DNA of 64,000 nt. It comes from Gracilibacillus massiliensis (GTDB taxonomy: Bacteria > Bacillota > Bacilli > Bacillales > Amphibacillaceae). The position numbers and the translations under genes were made by a program. This document shows positions 8,589 through 17,785 of this stretch, one piece after another; the stretch's first letter is position 1, and the number at the start of each line of letters is the position of its first letter. The notes under the pieces are model-generated. The model saw only the letters and a program-made list of their open reading frames with translations. It did no database searches and had not been told where the DNA came from. Where the stretch lies: the NCBI RefSeq assembly GCF_001458115.1, contig NZ_CZRP01000012.1, forward strand, positions 310,001 through 374,000, read 5' to 3'.

Positions 8589-9056
8589 ATGAGTTCCAAA
8601 GTAAAATTAAATGCAATTATAGATGGAATGCAGATGCAATCAGAAGAGTTTGATTCCTTTTTAAACAAAGAAACTGGTGAAGTTGTTTTTGTTTCAAGTA
8701 GGGCATTGATAGCGGCAGAAGATGGAGATGATTTTGATCATCTAATTGATTGGGAACAGGAAGGAACAGATATAACAAATGATATTATAGAACATGATGA
8801 TAAGTATACTACTCTTCCTTCAGAATACGAAATAGATGAGTATGATATGATAGAGAGGTTTTGTTACAGCCAGGAAGATGATTCGATACAAGGAGCTTTG
8901 CTAAATGCTATTCATGGGAGAGGAGCATTTAGAAGGTTCAAGGATCAAATTATCACACTTGGTGTAAGAGACTAATGGTTTTCATTCAGAGATGATTGTT
9001 ATAAACAAATAGCAATTGATTTTTGTAACAGAATGCAGATCGATTTTGTTGAATAG
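8589..9056 (+). pseudogene. UPF0158-family protein interrupted by an in-frame TAA
   Basis: The frame is intact from ATG 8589 (binding site AAGGAAGGAG at 8571-8580) to a TAA at 8973-8975, giving 128 aa. The same frame then continues as WFSFRDDCYKQIAIDF to a TAG at 9054-9056. The intact paralogue at 29736-30206 reads GVRDEWFEFRDDCYKQIAID at the same place, so GAA has become TAA. The C-terminal 26 residues are therefore lost unless the stop is read through. UPF0158 proteins are small acidic proteins of unknown function. Confidence 0.85.
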
Positions 9057-9194
9057 AGTTACAACATTGAAAATGAACTATTTTGAATAATCATTAAATG
9101 AGATCATAGCATCTTTTTGATGATATATGTAAACGTGAAACTGCTGTGTTTTTTGTATTACGAAAATGTATAAATGAACAGAGGAGCGATAGAG

Positions 9195-9569
9195 TTGAAA
9201 ATTTTTTTCCGTACATTATATTCGATTCTTTTATTTGGAGCAGGTGTCTTACATTTTCTTCGTGAACGTAACTTTCGAAGAATTGTACCAAAAGTACTTC
9301 CGTTTAGACGTGCGATTGTGTTAATCGCGGGAATATTCGAAATGATTTTTTCCATTACCCTTTGGGTGAAAAAAGGTCAGTATATAACAAGCAAATTACT
9401 AGCTCTTTTCATGATTGCAATTTTCCCAGCCAACATTTACATGACTGTTAAAAGAATTTCTTTTCGTCCAGGGCAAGAAATACATCCATTGATATTATGG
9501 CTGCGGTTGCCATTACAAATTCCATTCATATTAGGAGCATTAACACTTGGAAAAAAGAATAACAGTTAG
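9195..9569 (+). CDS. DoxX-like small membrane protein
   Basis: A 124-aa integral membrane protein with four predicted helices (YSILLFGAGVLHF, AIVLIAGIFEMIFSITLWV, LLALFMIAIFPANIYM, and the C-terminal LQIPFILGALTL). The FGAGVLHFLRERNFRRIVPK opening is typical of DoxX-like proteins in Firmicutes. TTG at 9195 is chosen because AGAGGAG (9179-9185) is well spaced before it; an in-frame ATG at 9174 lacks a binding site. Function unknown. Confidence 0.75.
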   Translation: MKIFFRTLYSILLFGAGVLHFLRERNFRRIVPKVLPFRRAIVLIAGIFEMIFSITLWVKKGQYITSKLLALFMIAIFPANIYMTVKRISFRPGQEIHPLILWLRLPLQIPFILGALTLGKKNNS

Positions 9570-9604
9570 CATAGTGCAAGTTATATAGTACATATGTTTA
9601 ATTT

Positions 9605-9637
9605 AACTCGTAGTTATTGCTGCGGGTTATTTATTTT
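9605..9637 (+). terminator. Terminator after the DoxX-like gene
   Basis: AACTCGTAG and CTGCGGGTT form a 9-bp stem with G-U pairs, followed by ATTTATTTT. Confidence 0.6.
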
Positions 9638-9715
9638 CACATGTATTCACTTATTTGTCATGTTACACTGATAATGGAAAATTTTCCTTGAATTTTCTTA
9701 GCTAGGGAGGATAGT

Positions 9716-10168
9716 ATGAGTGAAAAACAATGGGATATGAAAGAAGTTAAACGAATGAAGAAGAAAAAATTATTTCAATATAATCTCGTAATGGTATTTA
9801 TAAGCCTGCTGATCAGTTATTTTATTGCAAATGATTCAACAATTATCCTCAGCGCAGTATTTTGTGTGATTTTCTGGCTACTTGCCGTTAACTCGTTATA
9901 CACCTTGATTTCTGGAAATACGATTGGAACAAGGACAAGCAGACGATTAAAGGAATATGACAAAGACAGATTGGGAAAAAAACGCTGGAGACGTAATACC
10001 CTTGTTGAAGCTATATTTATCAATCTGTCAGCCATTGGTATGACATGGTTCCTATTTGTTATTGATTTTGACTCTATCACATTGAACTTTCCTTGGAGTA
10101 TTTTTCCGTTTCTTGGTGGTTGGATCGGTTATAATATAGGTAAAATATTTAGAATGAGTGAATTATAA
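9716..10168 (+). CDS. Integral membrane protein, unknown
   Basis: A 150-aa protein with a basic N-terminus (KEVKRMKKKKLFQYN) and four hydrophobic segments: two at about 23-62, a cytoplasmic basic loop (RTSRRLKEYDKDRLGKKRWRR), then two at about 98-145. No family recognised. AGGGAGG precedes the ATG. The next gene follows after 14 bases, so the two are likely an operon of small membrane proteins. Confidence 0.7.
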   Translation: MSEKQWDMKEVKRMKKKKLFQYNLVMVFISLLISYFIANDSTIILSAVFCVIFWLLAVNSLYTLISGNTIGTRTSRRLKEYDKDRLGKKRWRRNTLVEAIFINLSAIGMTWFLFVIDFDSITLNFPWSIFPFLGGWIGYNIGKIFRMSEL

Positions 10169-10182
10169 GGAGTATCAGACGT

Positions 10183-10638
10183 ATGTCAAAATATAAAGAC
10201 GATTCTTCTAGTGATTTGAAAGAAAAGGTGGCCACAGTTGCAGGAATAACTTTCCTTGCTATCATGGTGTTGGGCTTTGTTTTAGGGTTATATTTTTTTG
10301 GAATGGCTGGACTTTTTGATCTGCTTGGTGTGCAATACACATCGGTCTGGTCCATAGTCATCTTTGTTATCAGTTACTTTTTACTAGGTATGATTTCAGA
10401 CTTGTTTTTCAAAGTTATTTTTAAATTATCAATTCAAAATATAACAGGAAAATTCAAAATACTTGCTGTGAACTTTAGTTTGGTAGCAATTTCTAATTGG
10501 CTGGTCCTGTTTACTGTGGATGAGTTCATGGAAAGTATTACTCTATCGATAAGAACGGAAATTATTATAACCTTAGTGATAGTGTTATTAGAAATTGTTT
10601 TTGATGATAAAAAGGATTCGAGTCCTAAAGCCGATTAA
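10183..10638 (+). CDS. YrvL-like membrane protein
   Basis: A 151-aa protein with four membrane helices. The N-terminal VAGITFLAIMVLGFVLGLYF followed by FGMAGLFDLLGVQYTSVWSI resembles the YrvL regulatory membrane protein family of Bacillus, but this is from memory and not from a search. TAAGGAG precedes the ATG. It is co-directional with, and close to, the preceding membrane gene. The strong hairpin at 10872 ends the unit. Confidence 0.6.
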   Translation: MSKYKDDSSSDLKEKVATVAGITFLAIMVLGFVLGLYFFGMAGLFDLLGVQYTSVWSIVIFVISYFLLGMISDLFFKVIFKLSIQNITGKFKILAVNFSLVAISNWLVLFTVDEFMESITLSIRTEIIITLVIVLLEIVFDDKKDSSPKAD

Positions 10639-10871
10639 TTAAATGATAATTTGTCTAAGTACAACATTTTTACATATCGCTATAAAATATAGGAGAAAAG
10701 TTGTTCTTCATCTACTAGTAATAGTTTTACATTCTCTAAGGTATTCCGATCTCCTATATTCAAAGCAAAAAACAAAAGCTCATGGTAAAAGTATTACTGA
10801 TGACAAGTGTTTGCACCATCATCTATGGAATACTTCTCTACATCTATCAAATCATGTAAAAAGAGCATCGC

Positions 10872-10906
10872 AAAGGACGCAGGAACAAATTCTGCGTCCT
10901 TTTTTA
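10872..10906 (+). terminator. Strong Rho-independent terminator
   Basis: AAGGACGCAG and CTGCGTCCTT form a perfect 10-bp stem followed by TTTTTT. It closes the small membrane gene pair. The 230 bases between 10638 and here hold no convincing gene. Confidence 0.85.
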
Positions 10907-10913
10907 GGTTAAA

Positions 10914-10961
10914 GGGTGGGACAGAGAACCTGTCCCTGTGTCCCATGTCCCTGTGTCCCAC
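10914..10961. repeat. GGGACA/TGTCCC dispersed repeat, copy 1
   Basis: Contains GGGTGGGACAGAGAACCTG followed by TCCCTGTGTCCC twice in tandem. It shares the GGGACA...ACCTGTCCC pattern with the copies at 17751, 21053, 34005, 62736 and 62823. Confidence 0.75.
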
Positions 10962-11024
10962 TTATGTCAATTTAGTACTCTTTTTTGGTCAATATTGTTT
11001 CTCTTAATTTGTGTATGGAGCGTT

Positions 11025-11052
11025 TATAATGAATTAAGAAAGCGTTAACAAT
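11025..11052 (+). promoter_or_regulatory. Probable -10 box and catabolite-responsive element (cre)
   Basis: TATAAT at 11025-11030 is a consensus -10 box, though no good -35 is seen. TAAGAAAGCGTTAACAAT at 11035-11052 matches the cre consensus WWTGNAARCGNWWWCAWW at all but one position. It covers the expected transcription start, where CcpA binding would repress the sugar transporter operon when preferred carbon is present. Confidence 0.65.
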
Positions 11053-11075
11053 ACATGTGAGAGGTGGTGTGACAT

Positions 11076-12023
11076 ATGAGTACGGAGGTTGATGTGGATG
11101 AGACTTATATGCGAAAAAAGACAGATGTAGATGTGAAATCGAAGCGAAAGGCGCGAATTAAAAAAATATTGGCGTATGCTGCGTTCGTTGGCCCGGCACT
11201 ACTATTTTTCTTAACGATTCAAATTGTTCCTTTTATTATGGGGATTTATTATTCCTTTACATCGTGGAATGGAGTTAGTTCGGTGGTGGAATGGGTTGGT
11301 TTAGACAATTATCAGAAAATTTTCACCGATGATTCCAAATTCTTTAATTCGTTCTTATTTACAACCAAGTTTATGTTTGCTTCCGTTTTAATTAGTAATA
11401 TTGTTGGATTTGGCTTAGCTTTACTTTTAAATATGGCACTAAAAACGAAAAATATTTTACGAACCGTATTTTTTATCCCAAATGTTATTGGGGGATTATT
11501 ATTAGGTTTCATCTGGCAGTTTATCTTCATAAAAGGATTTGCATCCATTGGTGATTTGACTGGTTTAGCCTTTTTTAATCAACCATGGCTAGGTGATGAA
11601 GTAACAGCATTTTGGGGAATTGTCATCGTGTTTGCTTGGCAAATTAGTGGATACATGATGGTGATTTATATTGCAGCATTACAAAGCGTGGATAAAAATT
11701 TATTAGATGCAGCTCGAATTGACGGGGCATCAAGTATCGAGATGTTGACTCGAATTATCATCCCATTAATTTTACCGGCATTTACCATCTGTTTTTTCTT
11801 AACCATTTCCATGGCTTTTAAAATATTTGATTTAAATATTTCGTTGACAGGTGGAGGACCATTTAACTCTACTGAGTCCGTTGCCATTAATATTTATCAA
11901 GAAGCATTCCAAAATAATCGATATGGATTAGGTAGTGCAAAATCTATTTTATTTTTCATCGTTGTTGCGATTTTCACAACGGTACAGGTAATGGTTACGA
12001 AGAAGAAGGAGGTGGAAGCATAA
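11076..12023 (+). CDS. Sugar ABC transporter permease (MalF/UgpA type)
   Basis: A 315-aa inner-membrane permease of the carbohydrate uptake CUT1 family. After a charged N-terminus it has about six helices (first at ILAYAAFVGPALLFFLTI). The EAA loop that contacts the ATPase is DAARIDGASSIEMLTRIIIP (about residues 211-230). GAGAGGTGGTG precedes ATG 11076. The stop adjoins the start of the second permease, so they are coupled. No ATP-binding subunit is encoded nearby; a shared MsmX/MsmK-type ATPase elsewhere probably drives it. Confidence 0.92.
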   Translation: MSTEVDVDETYMRKKTDVDVKSKRKARIKKILAYAAFVGPALLFFLTIQIVPFIMGIYYSFTSWNGVSSVVEWVGLDNYQKIFTDDSKFFNSFLFTTKFMFASVLISNIVGFGLALLLNMALKTKNILRTVFFIPNVIGGLLLGFIWQFIFIKGFASIGDLTGLAFFNQPWLGDEVTAFWGIVIVFAWQISGYMMVIYIAALQSVDKNLLDAARIDGASSIEMLTRIIIPLILPAFTICFFLTISMAFKIFDLNISLTGGGPFNSTESVAINIYQEAFQNNRYGLGSAKSILFFIVVAIFTTVQVMVTKKKEVEA

Positions 12024-12851
12024 ATGAATGAAAAATATACTTCAAAGACGTTTCTGGTTGAGATTTTTGCGATCTTTTTAGGAATCCTTTTTCTCATACC
12101 TTTTTATTTCGTCATCATTAATTCCTTGAAAGGTTTTTCCGCCATTTTATTGGACGCTGCAGCTTGGCCGGAGGAATTTTTATTTAGTAACTATGCAGCA
12201 GTATGGGAAGTCTTAAATTTTCCTAAGGCATTTCTGAATTCCTTAGTTATAACTGTGTTCAGTATCATAGGTATCGTCCTAATTAGCTCAATGGCAGCTT
12301 GGAAAATGGTTCGAACACCTGGAAAAATGAGTTCTATTCTATTTATCTTTTTTGTCTCGGCAATGGTCATCCCATTTCAAGCCGTCATGATTCCGTTGGT
12401 TAAGCTAGGTGGGATGTTAGGAATCATGAATAGTATTCCAGGGATTGTCATGATGTATTTCGGATTTGGTGTTTCCCTATCGCTATTTCTTTATCACGGA
12501 TTTGTAAAAACGATTCCGCTTGAAATCGAAGAATCAGCTAGGGTAGATGGATGCACACAATTTGGTGTGTTTTGGCGGATTGTATTTCCGTTATTAAAAC
12601 CAATCACCGTTACCGTTGTCATCTTAAATACATTATGGATATGGAATGATTATTTACTACCACTTTTAGTGTTACAAGATGCAGAATTGAGAACCATTCC
12701 ATTAGCAACAAGTTCCTTTTTTGCCCAATACACAAAACAATGGGACATGGGGTTAGCGGGACTAGTCTTAGGGATTGCTCCGATCATTATTTTCTTTCTA
12801 TTTTTACAAAAACATATTATTAAAGGGATTGCCGCTGGCTCGATTAAGTAA
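12024..12851 (+). CDS. Sugar ABC transporter permease (MalG/UgpE type)
   Basis: A 275-aa permease, the second membrane subunit of the CUT1 transporter. About six helices, starting at IFAIFLGILFLIPFYFVII. The EAA motif is EIEESARVDGCTQFGVFWRI (about 170-190). AAGGAGGTGG (within the end of the first permease) is its binding site and the ATG begins directly after the first permease stop. Its substrate is not readable from sequence; the YesM/YesN regulators downstream point to a plant-type oligosaccharide. Confidence 0.92.
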   Translation: MNEKYTSKTFLVEIFAIFLGILFLIPFYFVIINSLKGFSAILLDAAAWPEEFLFSNYAAVWEVLNFPKAFLNSLVITVFSIIGIVLISSMAAWKMVRTPGKMSSILFIFFVSAMVIPFQAVMIPLVKLGGMLGIMNSIPGIVMMYFGFGVSLSLFLYHGFVKTIPLEIEESARVDGCTQFGVFWRIVFPLLKPITVTVVILNTLWIWNDYLLPLLVLQDAELRTIPLATSSFFAQYTKQWDMGLAGLVLGIAPIIIFFLFLQKHIIKGIAAGSIK

Positions 12852-12859
12852 ACTATAAA

Positions 12860-12885
12860 CTTTTGTAACGAGCTTGTTACAAAAG
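12860..12885 (+). other. Intercistronic hairpin between permease and binding-protein genes
   Basis: CTTTTGTAAC and GTTACAAAAG form a perfect 10-bp stem with a six-base loop and no T-run after it. The position between the membrane subunits and the binding protein suggests an mRNA-stabilising element that lets the binding protein be made in excess, or a weak terminator. Confidence 0.55.
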
Positions 12886-12929
12886 ATTTATATAGTAAAA
12901 TAAAATATATTCAAGGAGGTCAATAACTT

Positions 12930-14261
12930 ATGAAACGTAATTTATTTTTATTTCTTTCGGTGTTATTCGCAATTGCTATTATTACAGGGTGCTCATCAAG
13001 TAATTCTGATGGGGATGGTGGTTCAAACGGAAGCGAAGAAGATACCAACTCAAGTGAAGGATCAGAGGAGGAAACTGAAGAAGGTTCTGGCGATGAAGAA
13101 ATGGTGACGCTCGACTTTTTCCAGTTCAAAGTAGAAATTGCTGACCAATTAGAAGCAATGATTACAGAATATGAAGAAGAAAATCCAAACGTTGAAATTA
13201 ACTTAGAAACAGTAGGTGGAGGTGCTGATTACGGCGCTGCTTTAAAAGCGAAATTTGCCTCAGGAGAAGAACCAGATATTTTTAACAATGGTGGCTTTAA
13301 AGAATTAGAACTATGGAAAGAGCATTTAGCCGATCTTTCTAATGAGCCATGGACTGAAAATGTACTTCCGATTGGAAAAGTTCCGATGACAGACACCGAT
13401 GGTAAACTGTATGGTATGCCGGTAAATCTTGAAGGATATGGTTTCATTTATAATAAGGATTTATTCGAACAAGCTGGGATCACCGAACCGCCAACAACGC
13501 TTACCGAATTGAAGGAAGCTGCACAAAAGCTAGAAAACAACGGAATCATACCATTTTCTGCAGGATATGGCGAGTGGTGGGTAATCGGTCAGCACTTGTT
13601 AAATATTCCATTTGCACAACAAGAAGATCCAGTTGCTTTTATTGAAGGATTATATGACGGTAGTGAAACCGTAGTCGGAAATGATAAGTTTGCACAATTT
13701 CAAGATGTAATTGATACAGAAATTGGATTTGGAAATGAAAATCCAATTACCACAGACTACAATACCCAAGTGACATTGTTTGCATCTGGTGAGACAGCAA
13801 TGCTTCAGCAAGGTAACTGGACAGAAAATATGATTTACGAAATAAATCCAGATATGAATATGGCATTTTTACCGATACCATTAAATGATGATGAGAAAGC
13901 GGATCGTTTACCAGTAGGAGTTCCCAATAACTGGGTATTAAATAAAGACTCCGAAAATTTAGAGGAAGCAAAAGCATTTTTAAACTGGATGGTATCATCA
14001 GAAACAGGGCAACGCTATATCACAGAGGAATTTGCTTTTATTCCTGCGTTTGATAATATTGAACCAGATGGACTAGGTGCATTAGGTCAATCGATTCTAG
14101 AGTATTCTAAAGCCGAAAAAACGATTCCATGGACTTGGTTTAGATGGCCAGATGGTGCAAATCAAGAGTTTGCTGCAAAAATTCAAGAGTATGCATCAGG
14201 TAGAATCGAATACTCAGAAGTAGTCGAGTCAATTCAGACCATTTGGGACGATATGAAATAA
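12930..14261 (+). CDS. Sugar ABC transporter substrate-binding lipoprotein
   Basis: A 443-aa extracellular binding protein. A lipoprotein signal peptide (MKRNLFLFLSVLFAIAIITG) ends at C21 in the lipobox ITGC. A Ser/Gly/Glu-rich acidic linker (about 22-58) follows, typical of halophile lipoproteins, then the family 1 binding-protein fold (VTLDFFQFKVEIADQLEAMI onward, with GMPVNLEGYGFIYNKDLFEQ). AAGGAGG is eight bases before the ATG. In this operon the binding protein comes after the two permeases instead of before them. A hairpin follows. Confidence 0.93.
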   Translation: MKRNLFLFLSVLFAIAIITGCSSSNSDGDGGSNGSEEDTNSSEGSEEETEEGSGDEEMVTLDFFQFKVEIADQLEAMITEYEEENPNVEINLETVGGGADYGAALKAKFASGEEPDIFNNGGFKELELWKEHLADLSNEPWTENVLPIGKVPMTDTDGKLYGMPVNLEGYGFIYNKDLFEQAGITEPPTTLTELKEAAQKLENNGIIPFSAGYGEWWVIGQHLLNIPFAQQEDPVAFIEGLYDGSETVVGNDKFAQFQDVIDTEIGFGNENPITTDYNTQVTLFASGETAMLQQGNWTENMIYEINPDMNMAFLPIPLNDDEKADRLPVGVPNNWVLNKDSENLEEAKAFLNWMVSSETGQRYITEEFAFIPAFDNIEPDGLGALGQSILEYSKAEKTIPWTWFRWPDGANQEFAAKIQEYASGRIEYSEVVESIQTIWDDMK

Positions 14262-14271
14262 TCAACGTTAT

Positions 14272-14304
14272 GAAAAGCATGTCCTGTACTTGGGCATGCT
14301 TTTC
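14272..14304 (+). terminator. Hairpin terminator after the transporter operon
   Basis: GAAAAGCATG and CATGCTTTTC form a perfect 10-bp stem that extends inwards through TCC and GGG. The T-run after it is poor, so partial read-through into the sensor kinase gene is possible. Confidence 0.7.
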
Positions 14305-14382
14305 AGATTTGAAGTATATGCACAGGCAACCAGCTGTTGTATACTTTATATAATTCATGATTACAAAAATGGGGGGAACCTT

Positions 14383-16200
14383 ATGATAAGGAAAAGCATT
14401 CGAAATAAACTTATCGTTTTATTACTAGCGATTACGATTATTCCTTTTGGTACCTCCATTGTGATTACCTATTTTTATACGAAAGAATCTTTAAAGGATG
14501 AATTTATTGAAGAAAATGTAAATCTTTTATATCAAGGAAAGCTTAATATCGAAAGTTATATCAATGATTTAAAAGATTTAACGCTCTCATTTTATAATAA
14601 TCCTGATTTTATGAGCTATTTAAAAGGGCATGGACAAGATGATCGTTATATTACCTTAGATACGATAAAAGATGTTATGGTGACGATTTTATATGCGGAA
14701 AGTAATATTAAACGTGTGACCATCACGTTTCCGAAACAGGAAAATGAGATGCAAAATATGGTGTCCGTTTCGAAGCAATCAACCCTTACTTTTTCATCGC
14801 GACTGAAACACGAAGATCAATTATATTTCCGGAAAGCGGATGCGAATCCATTTTACATGTATATTGAACCAGCCCATTCACAGTCCGATAAAGATGAAAA
14901 AGGGGATGTGATCACCCTGCATCGGTCATTAAAAGATGCTCCTCTTACTAGACAATTAGGGTATATGTCTATCGATATTTCACCAAATAAAATTGTAAAT
15001 ATGAGTGAAAAATTATACAGCAAAGATTCAGAGGAGTTTTATATCTTTACAGAGGAAGGGGATAGTATTTTTAGTTCGAATCCCCAAATCACTAGCAGTT
15101 CTTCTCATCCGGAATGGTTTACGTACTTATTAAATACAGAGGAGAATAGTGGTACCTTGGATTGGGATGATGCCTCTTTTCAAGGTGTGATGGTTTTTAA
15201 TAAACTTCCCGAATCATCGGGAGGATGGATCTTGGTCAAACAAATTCCATATAGCTCATTATTTCAAAGTGCCTTAAGTGTGGCAAAAATCAATATTTTA
15301 TTTGGTATCATTGGATTAACATTAGTCATTTTAGCAACATTACTAGTTTCTTTTAAAATTACATCACCGATAAGGATACTCCTCAAAAATATTCGTCAAG
15401 TCGAAAAAGGGAACATGGAGGTCCGATTTCAATCTTTAGGTGATGATGAAATTGGTATGTTAGGACATCGTTTTAAAAGAATGATGAGCAGAATAAATGA
15501 TTTAATAAATCGTGAATATAAATTAAAACTAGAGAATACAACGAATCAACTTAAGGTTCTTCAGTCACAATTAAATCCACATTTTTTAAACAATGCGCTC
15601 CAATCGATCGGAACGGTAGCATTGAAAAACAATGTACCACAAATTTATTCACTAGTAACACATTTGTCGCAAATTATGAGATATGGAATGAATATAGAAG
15701 AAGATATGGTGCCATTAACCCGGGAAAGGGATTATATCAAGGCATATTTACTCCTACAAAAAGAACGATTTGAAGACAAATTAACGTTTACGATTGAATT
15801 TGAAGAGAAAATGTTAGAAACAAAAATCCCGAAAATGCTCTTACAACCAATTGTTGAAAATTATTTTAAGCACGGATTTGATAGTGGAGGTAAAGTCGGT
15901 GAAATGACTATAAAAGGGACAGTGGAATCAGGTAACCTGGTGATTCGAATACGGGACAATGGAACCGGTGTATCCGAGCAACGGATGAAGGATATTTATC
16001 AATGTATTTATGATAGCGAAAATAGCCACCATGACAGAGAAGCCAATATAGGCTTAAAAAATGTCTACCGGCGCTTGAAATTATATTATGGGGAACGTGC
16101 GAATTTACAGCTTGAAAACCAGGAGTTTGGAGGATTTGTAGTTACAGTACAACTTCCTATGGATATGGATGGTGATAAACGTGAAGGCCATTATTATTGA
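14383..16200 (+). CDS. YesM-type sensor histidine kinase
   Basis: A 605-aa membrane sensor kinase. TM1 is at about 10-32 (LIVLLLAITIIPFGTSIVIT), followed by an extracellular sensing domain to about 300, TM2 (NILFGIIGLTLVILATLLVS), a HAMP linker, and the His_kinase domain with phosphoacceptor H in LNPHFLNNALQ (about residue 399). The ATPase N-box is LLQPIVENYFKHG and the G-box RIRDNGTGVS. GGGGGG precedes ATG 14383; an upstream in-frame ATG at 14290 overlaps the terminator and is unlikely. It pairs with the next gene and presumably senses a sugar for the adjacent transporter. Confidence 0.93.
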   Translation: MIRKSIRNKLIVLLLAITIIPFGTSIVITYFYTKESLKDEFIEENVNLLYQGKLNIESYINDLKDLTLSFYNNPDFMSYLKGHGQDDRYITLDTIKDVMVTILYAESNIKRVTITFPKQENEMQNMVSVSKQSTLTFSSRLKHEDQLYFRKADANPFYMYIEPAHSQSDKDEKGDVITLHRSLKDAPLTRQLGYMSIDISPNKIVNMSEKLYSKDSEEFYIFTEEGDSIFSSNPQITSSSSHPEWFTYLLNTEENSGTLDWDDASFQGVMVFNKLPESSGGWILVKQIPYSSLFQSALSVAKINILFGIIGLTLVILATLLVSFKITSPIRILLKNIRQVEKGNMEVRFQSLGDDEIGMLGHRFKRMMSRINDLINREYKLKLENTTNQLKVLQSQLNPHFLNNALQSIGTVALKNNVPQIYSLVTHLSQIMRYGMNIEEDMVPLTRERDYIKAYLLLQKERFEDKLTFTIEFEEKMLETKIPKMLLQPIVENYFKHGFDSGGKVGEMTIKGTVESGNLVIRIRDNGTGVSEQRMKDIYQCIYDSENSHHDREANIGLKNVYRRLKLYYGERANLQLENQEFGGFVVTVQLPMDMDGDKREGHYY

Positions 16201-17785
16201 TGATGAAAAACATGTAAGAGAAGGTATTTTGTTATTAGCTGATTGGGATCATGTTGGGATCACGGAAGTACTTGAAGCAACCGATGGCGAAGAGGGGATT
16301 CAATTAATTAAAGAGCATCAACCTGAAATTATTTTTACCGATATGAATATGCCCAACAAAGATGGAATCACGCTGTTGAAATGGATACACAGTTCTGACG
16401 TCGAAAGTAAAACGATCGTTGTGAGTGGTTATGATGATTTTCATTATATGAGAAGTGCTCTTTTTTACGGAAGTTTTGATTACATTTTAAAACCGATGGA
16501 TCGAGATTTACTAAATGAAACGTTAGAAAGAGCTGTCCATAAATGGCAAGAACAAGATGAAAAAAGACAATCGTTACTAGAGAAAGATCAAGTGATTAAC
16601 GAAGTAAAACCGCTCTATTGGGACCAACTGTTTACCGGAATGATCTACCAAAAACATTTATCAGCAGCTACGATTCAAAAAATGCAAAAAGAATTTAGGA
16701 TGGATGTAGATAAAGTAAAATGCATGGTGTCGATTCTTCCTATTCACAAGCTTCTAATAAAAAAATTCAACGGGGATCGTGATGTTGCCTTTTTTGCGAT
16801 ATTAAATATTGTGAATGAAGTCATTCGTAACAAAAACTGCGGGATCGGGTTTCGGAATCTGAATAAAGAAGATGAAATTATTATTTTATTATGGAATGCC
16901 CCACAGCCGCATTTTGTTTTAGAAAAAATATATGCCATTATTTATCAATTCATCAAAATGAAATGTACTATTTTTATGGGCGATGAGATGGCTTGTGCTT
17001 TACATTCCTATCAAAGCGCATCAATGGTGCTACAGAAGTATCATTTATTGGAAGGCGAAGTAGAAAAGAAAGTGGTAACGACAAACGAAATTAATCAAAA
17101 AGCGAACCTGCATCTATTAGATTATGGGCAAGAACTTAAATGGGCTTTACAAAGAGGTAGCACAGATGGCCTAGATGAGATTTTACAACGATTATTTAAG
17201 CAATTATGTGAGTCGCACAATCTTTCATTCGAACAATTACAATTATGGGAGAAACAATTTCAATTGTTAAAGAAAAATTGGCTAGCAGAATATGATATTG
17301 ACGTAAATGAAGATGAAGGTAATGTTCAAGGAGATCATTTTTGGAATGAGGATGGTGGTTTTTCGTTTCAAAAATTCAAACAAGTGAAGCGGAAAGAATT
17401 TCACGATTTGATGGATTTACTTGAAAAAGTAAAATACCAAAAAGGAAAAGCGAGCATTCAAGAGATTGAGGCTTATCTTAGAGCACATTATTATGTAGAT
17501 ATAAAGTTACAAGACATAGCAGATCGCTTCTATTTGAGTCGTGAGTACATTTCTAGAAAATTCAAGCAAGTATATCACGTGACGATTACAGATTATCTAA
17601 CCGAAATACGAATAGAAAAATCCAAGGAATTATTAGAAAATCCACACCTAAAAATCTATGACATCGCAAGCGAAGTCGGATACAAAGACGAAAAATACTA
17701 CAGCAAAGTATTCAAAAAAATCAACGGCCAAACCCCAAACCAATACAGGCGGGACATAGGGACAGGTTCAGTGTCCCGTTTTTAA
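16181..17785 (+). CDS. YesN-type response regulator with AraC DNA-binding domain
   Basis: A response regulator of about 534 aa. The receiver domain has the acidic pocket IIDDE, the phosphorylation site D54 in FTDMNMPN, and K104 in ILKPMD. A long linker follows, then a double helix-turn-helix AraC domain (KLQDIADRFYLSREYISRKF and YDIASEVGYKDEKYYSKVF). GTG 16181 fits the usual MKAIIIDDE opening; ATG 16169 is an alternative. It overlaps the kinase gene by about 20 bases. The protein ends in RRDIGTGSVSRF, which is encoded by a dispersed repeat that also supplies the stop codon; normal relatives end soon after the PNQYRR segment. Confidence 0.93.
   Translation: MKAIIIDDEKHVREGILLLADWDHVGITEVLEATDGEEGIQLIKEHQPEIIFTDMNMPNKDGITLLKWIHSSDVESKTIVVSGYDDFHYMRSALFYGSFDYILKPMDRDLLNETLERAVHKWQEQDEKRQSLLEKDQVINEVKPLYWDQLFTGMIYQKHLSAATIQKMQKEFRMDVDKVKCMVSILPIHKLLIKKFNGDRDVAFFAILNIVNEVIRNKNCGIGFRNLNKEDEIIILLWNAPQPHFVLEKIYAIIYQFIKMKCTIFMGDEMACALHSYQSASMVLQKYHLLEGEVEKKVVTTNEINQKANLHLLDYGQELKWALQRGSTDGLDEILQRLFKQLCESHNLSFEQLQLWEKQFQLLKKNWLAEYDIDVNEDEGNVQGDHFWNEDGGFSFQKFKQVKRKEFHDLMDLLEKVKYQKGKASIQEIEAYLRAHYYVDIKLQDIADRFYLSREYISRKFKQVYHVTITDYLTEIRIEKSKELLENPHLKIYDIASEVGYKDEKYYSKVFKKINGQTPNQYRRDIGTGSVSRF

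Noticed and set aside
10643-10912. 89-aa open frame on the plus strand
   Set aside because: It runs into a strong terminator stem and has no binding site or recognisable composition.
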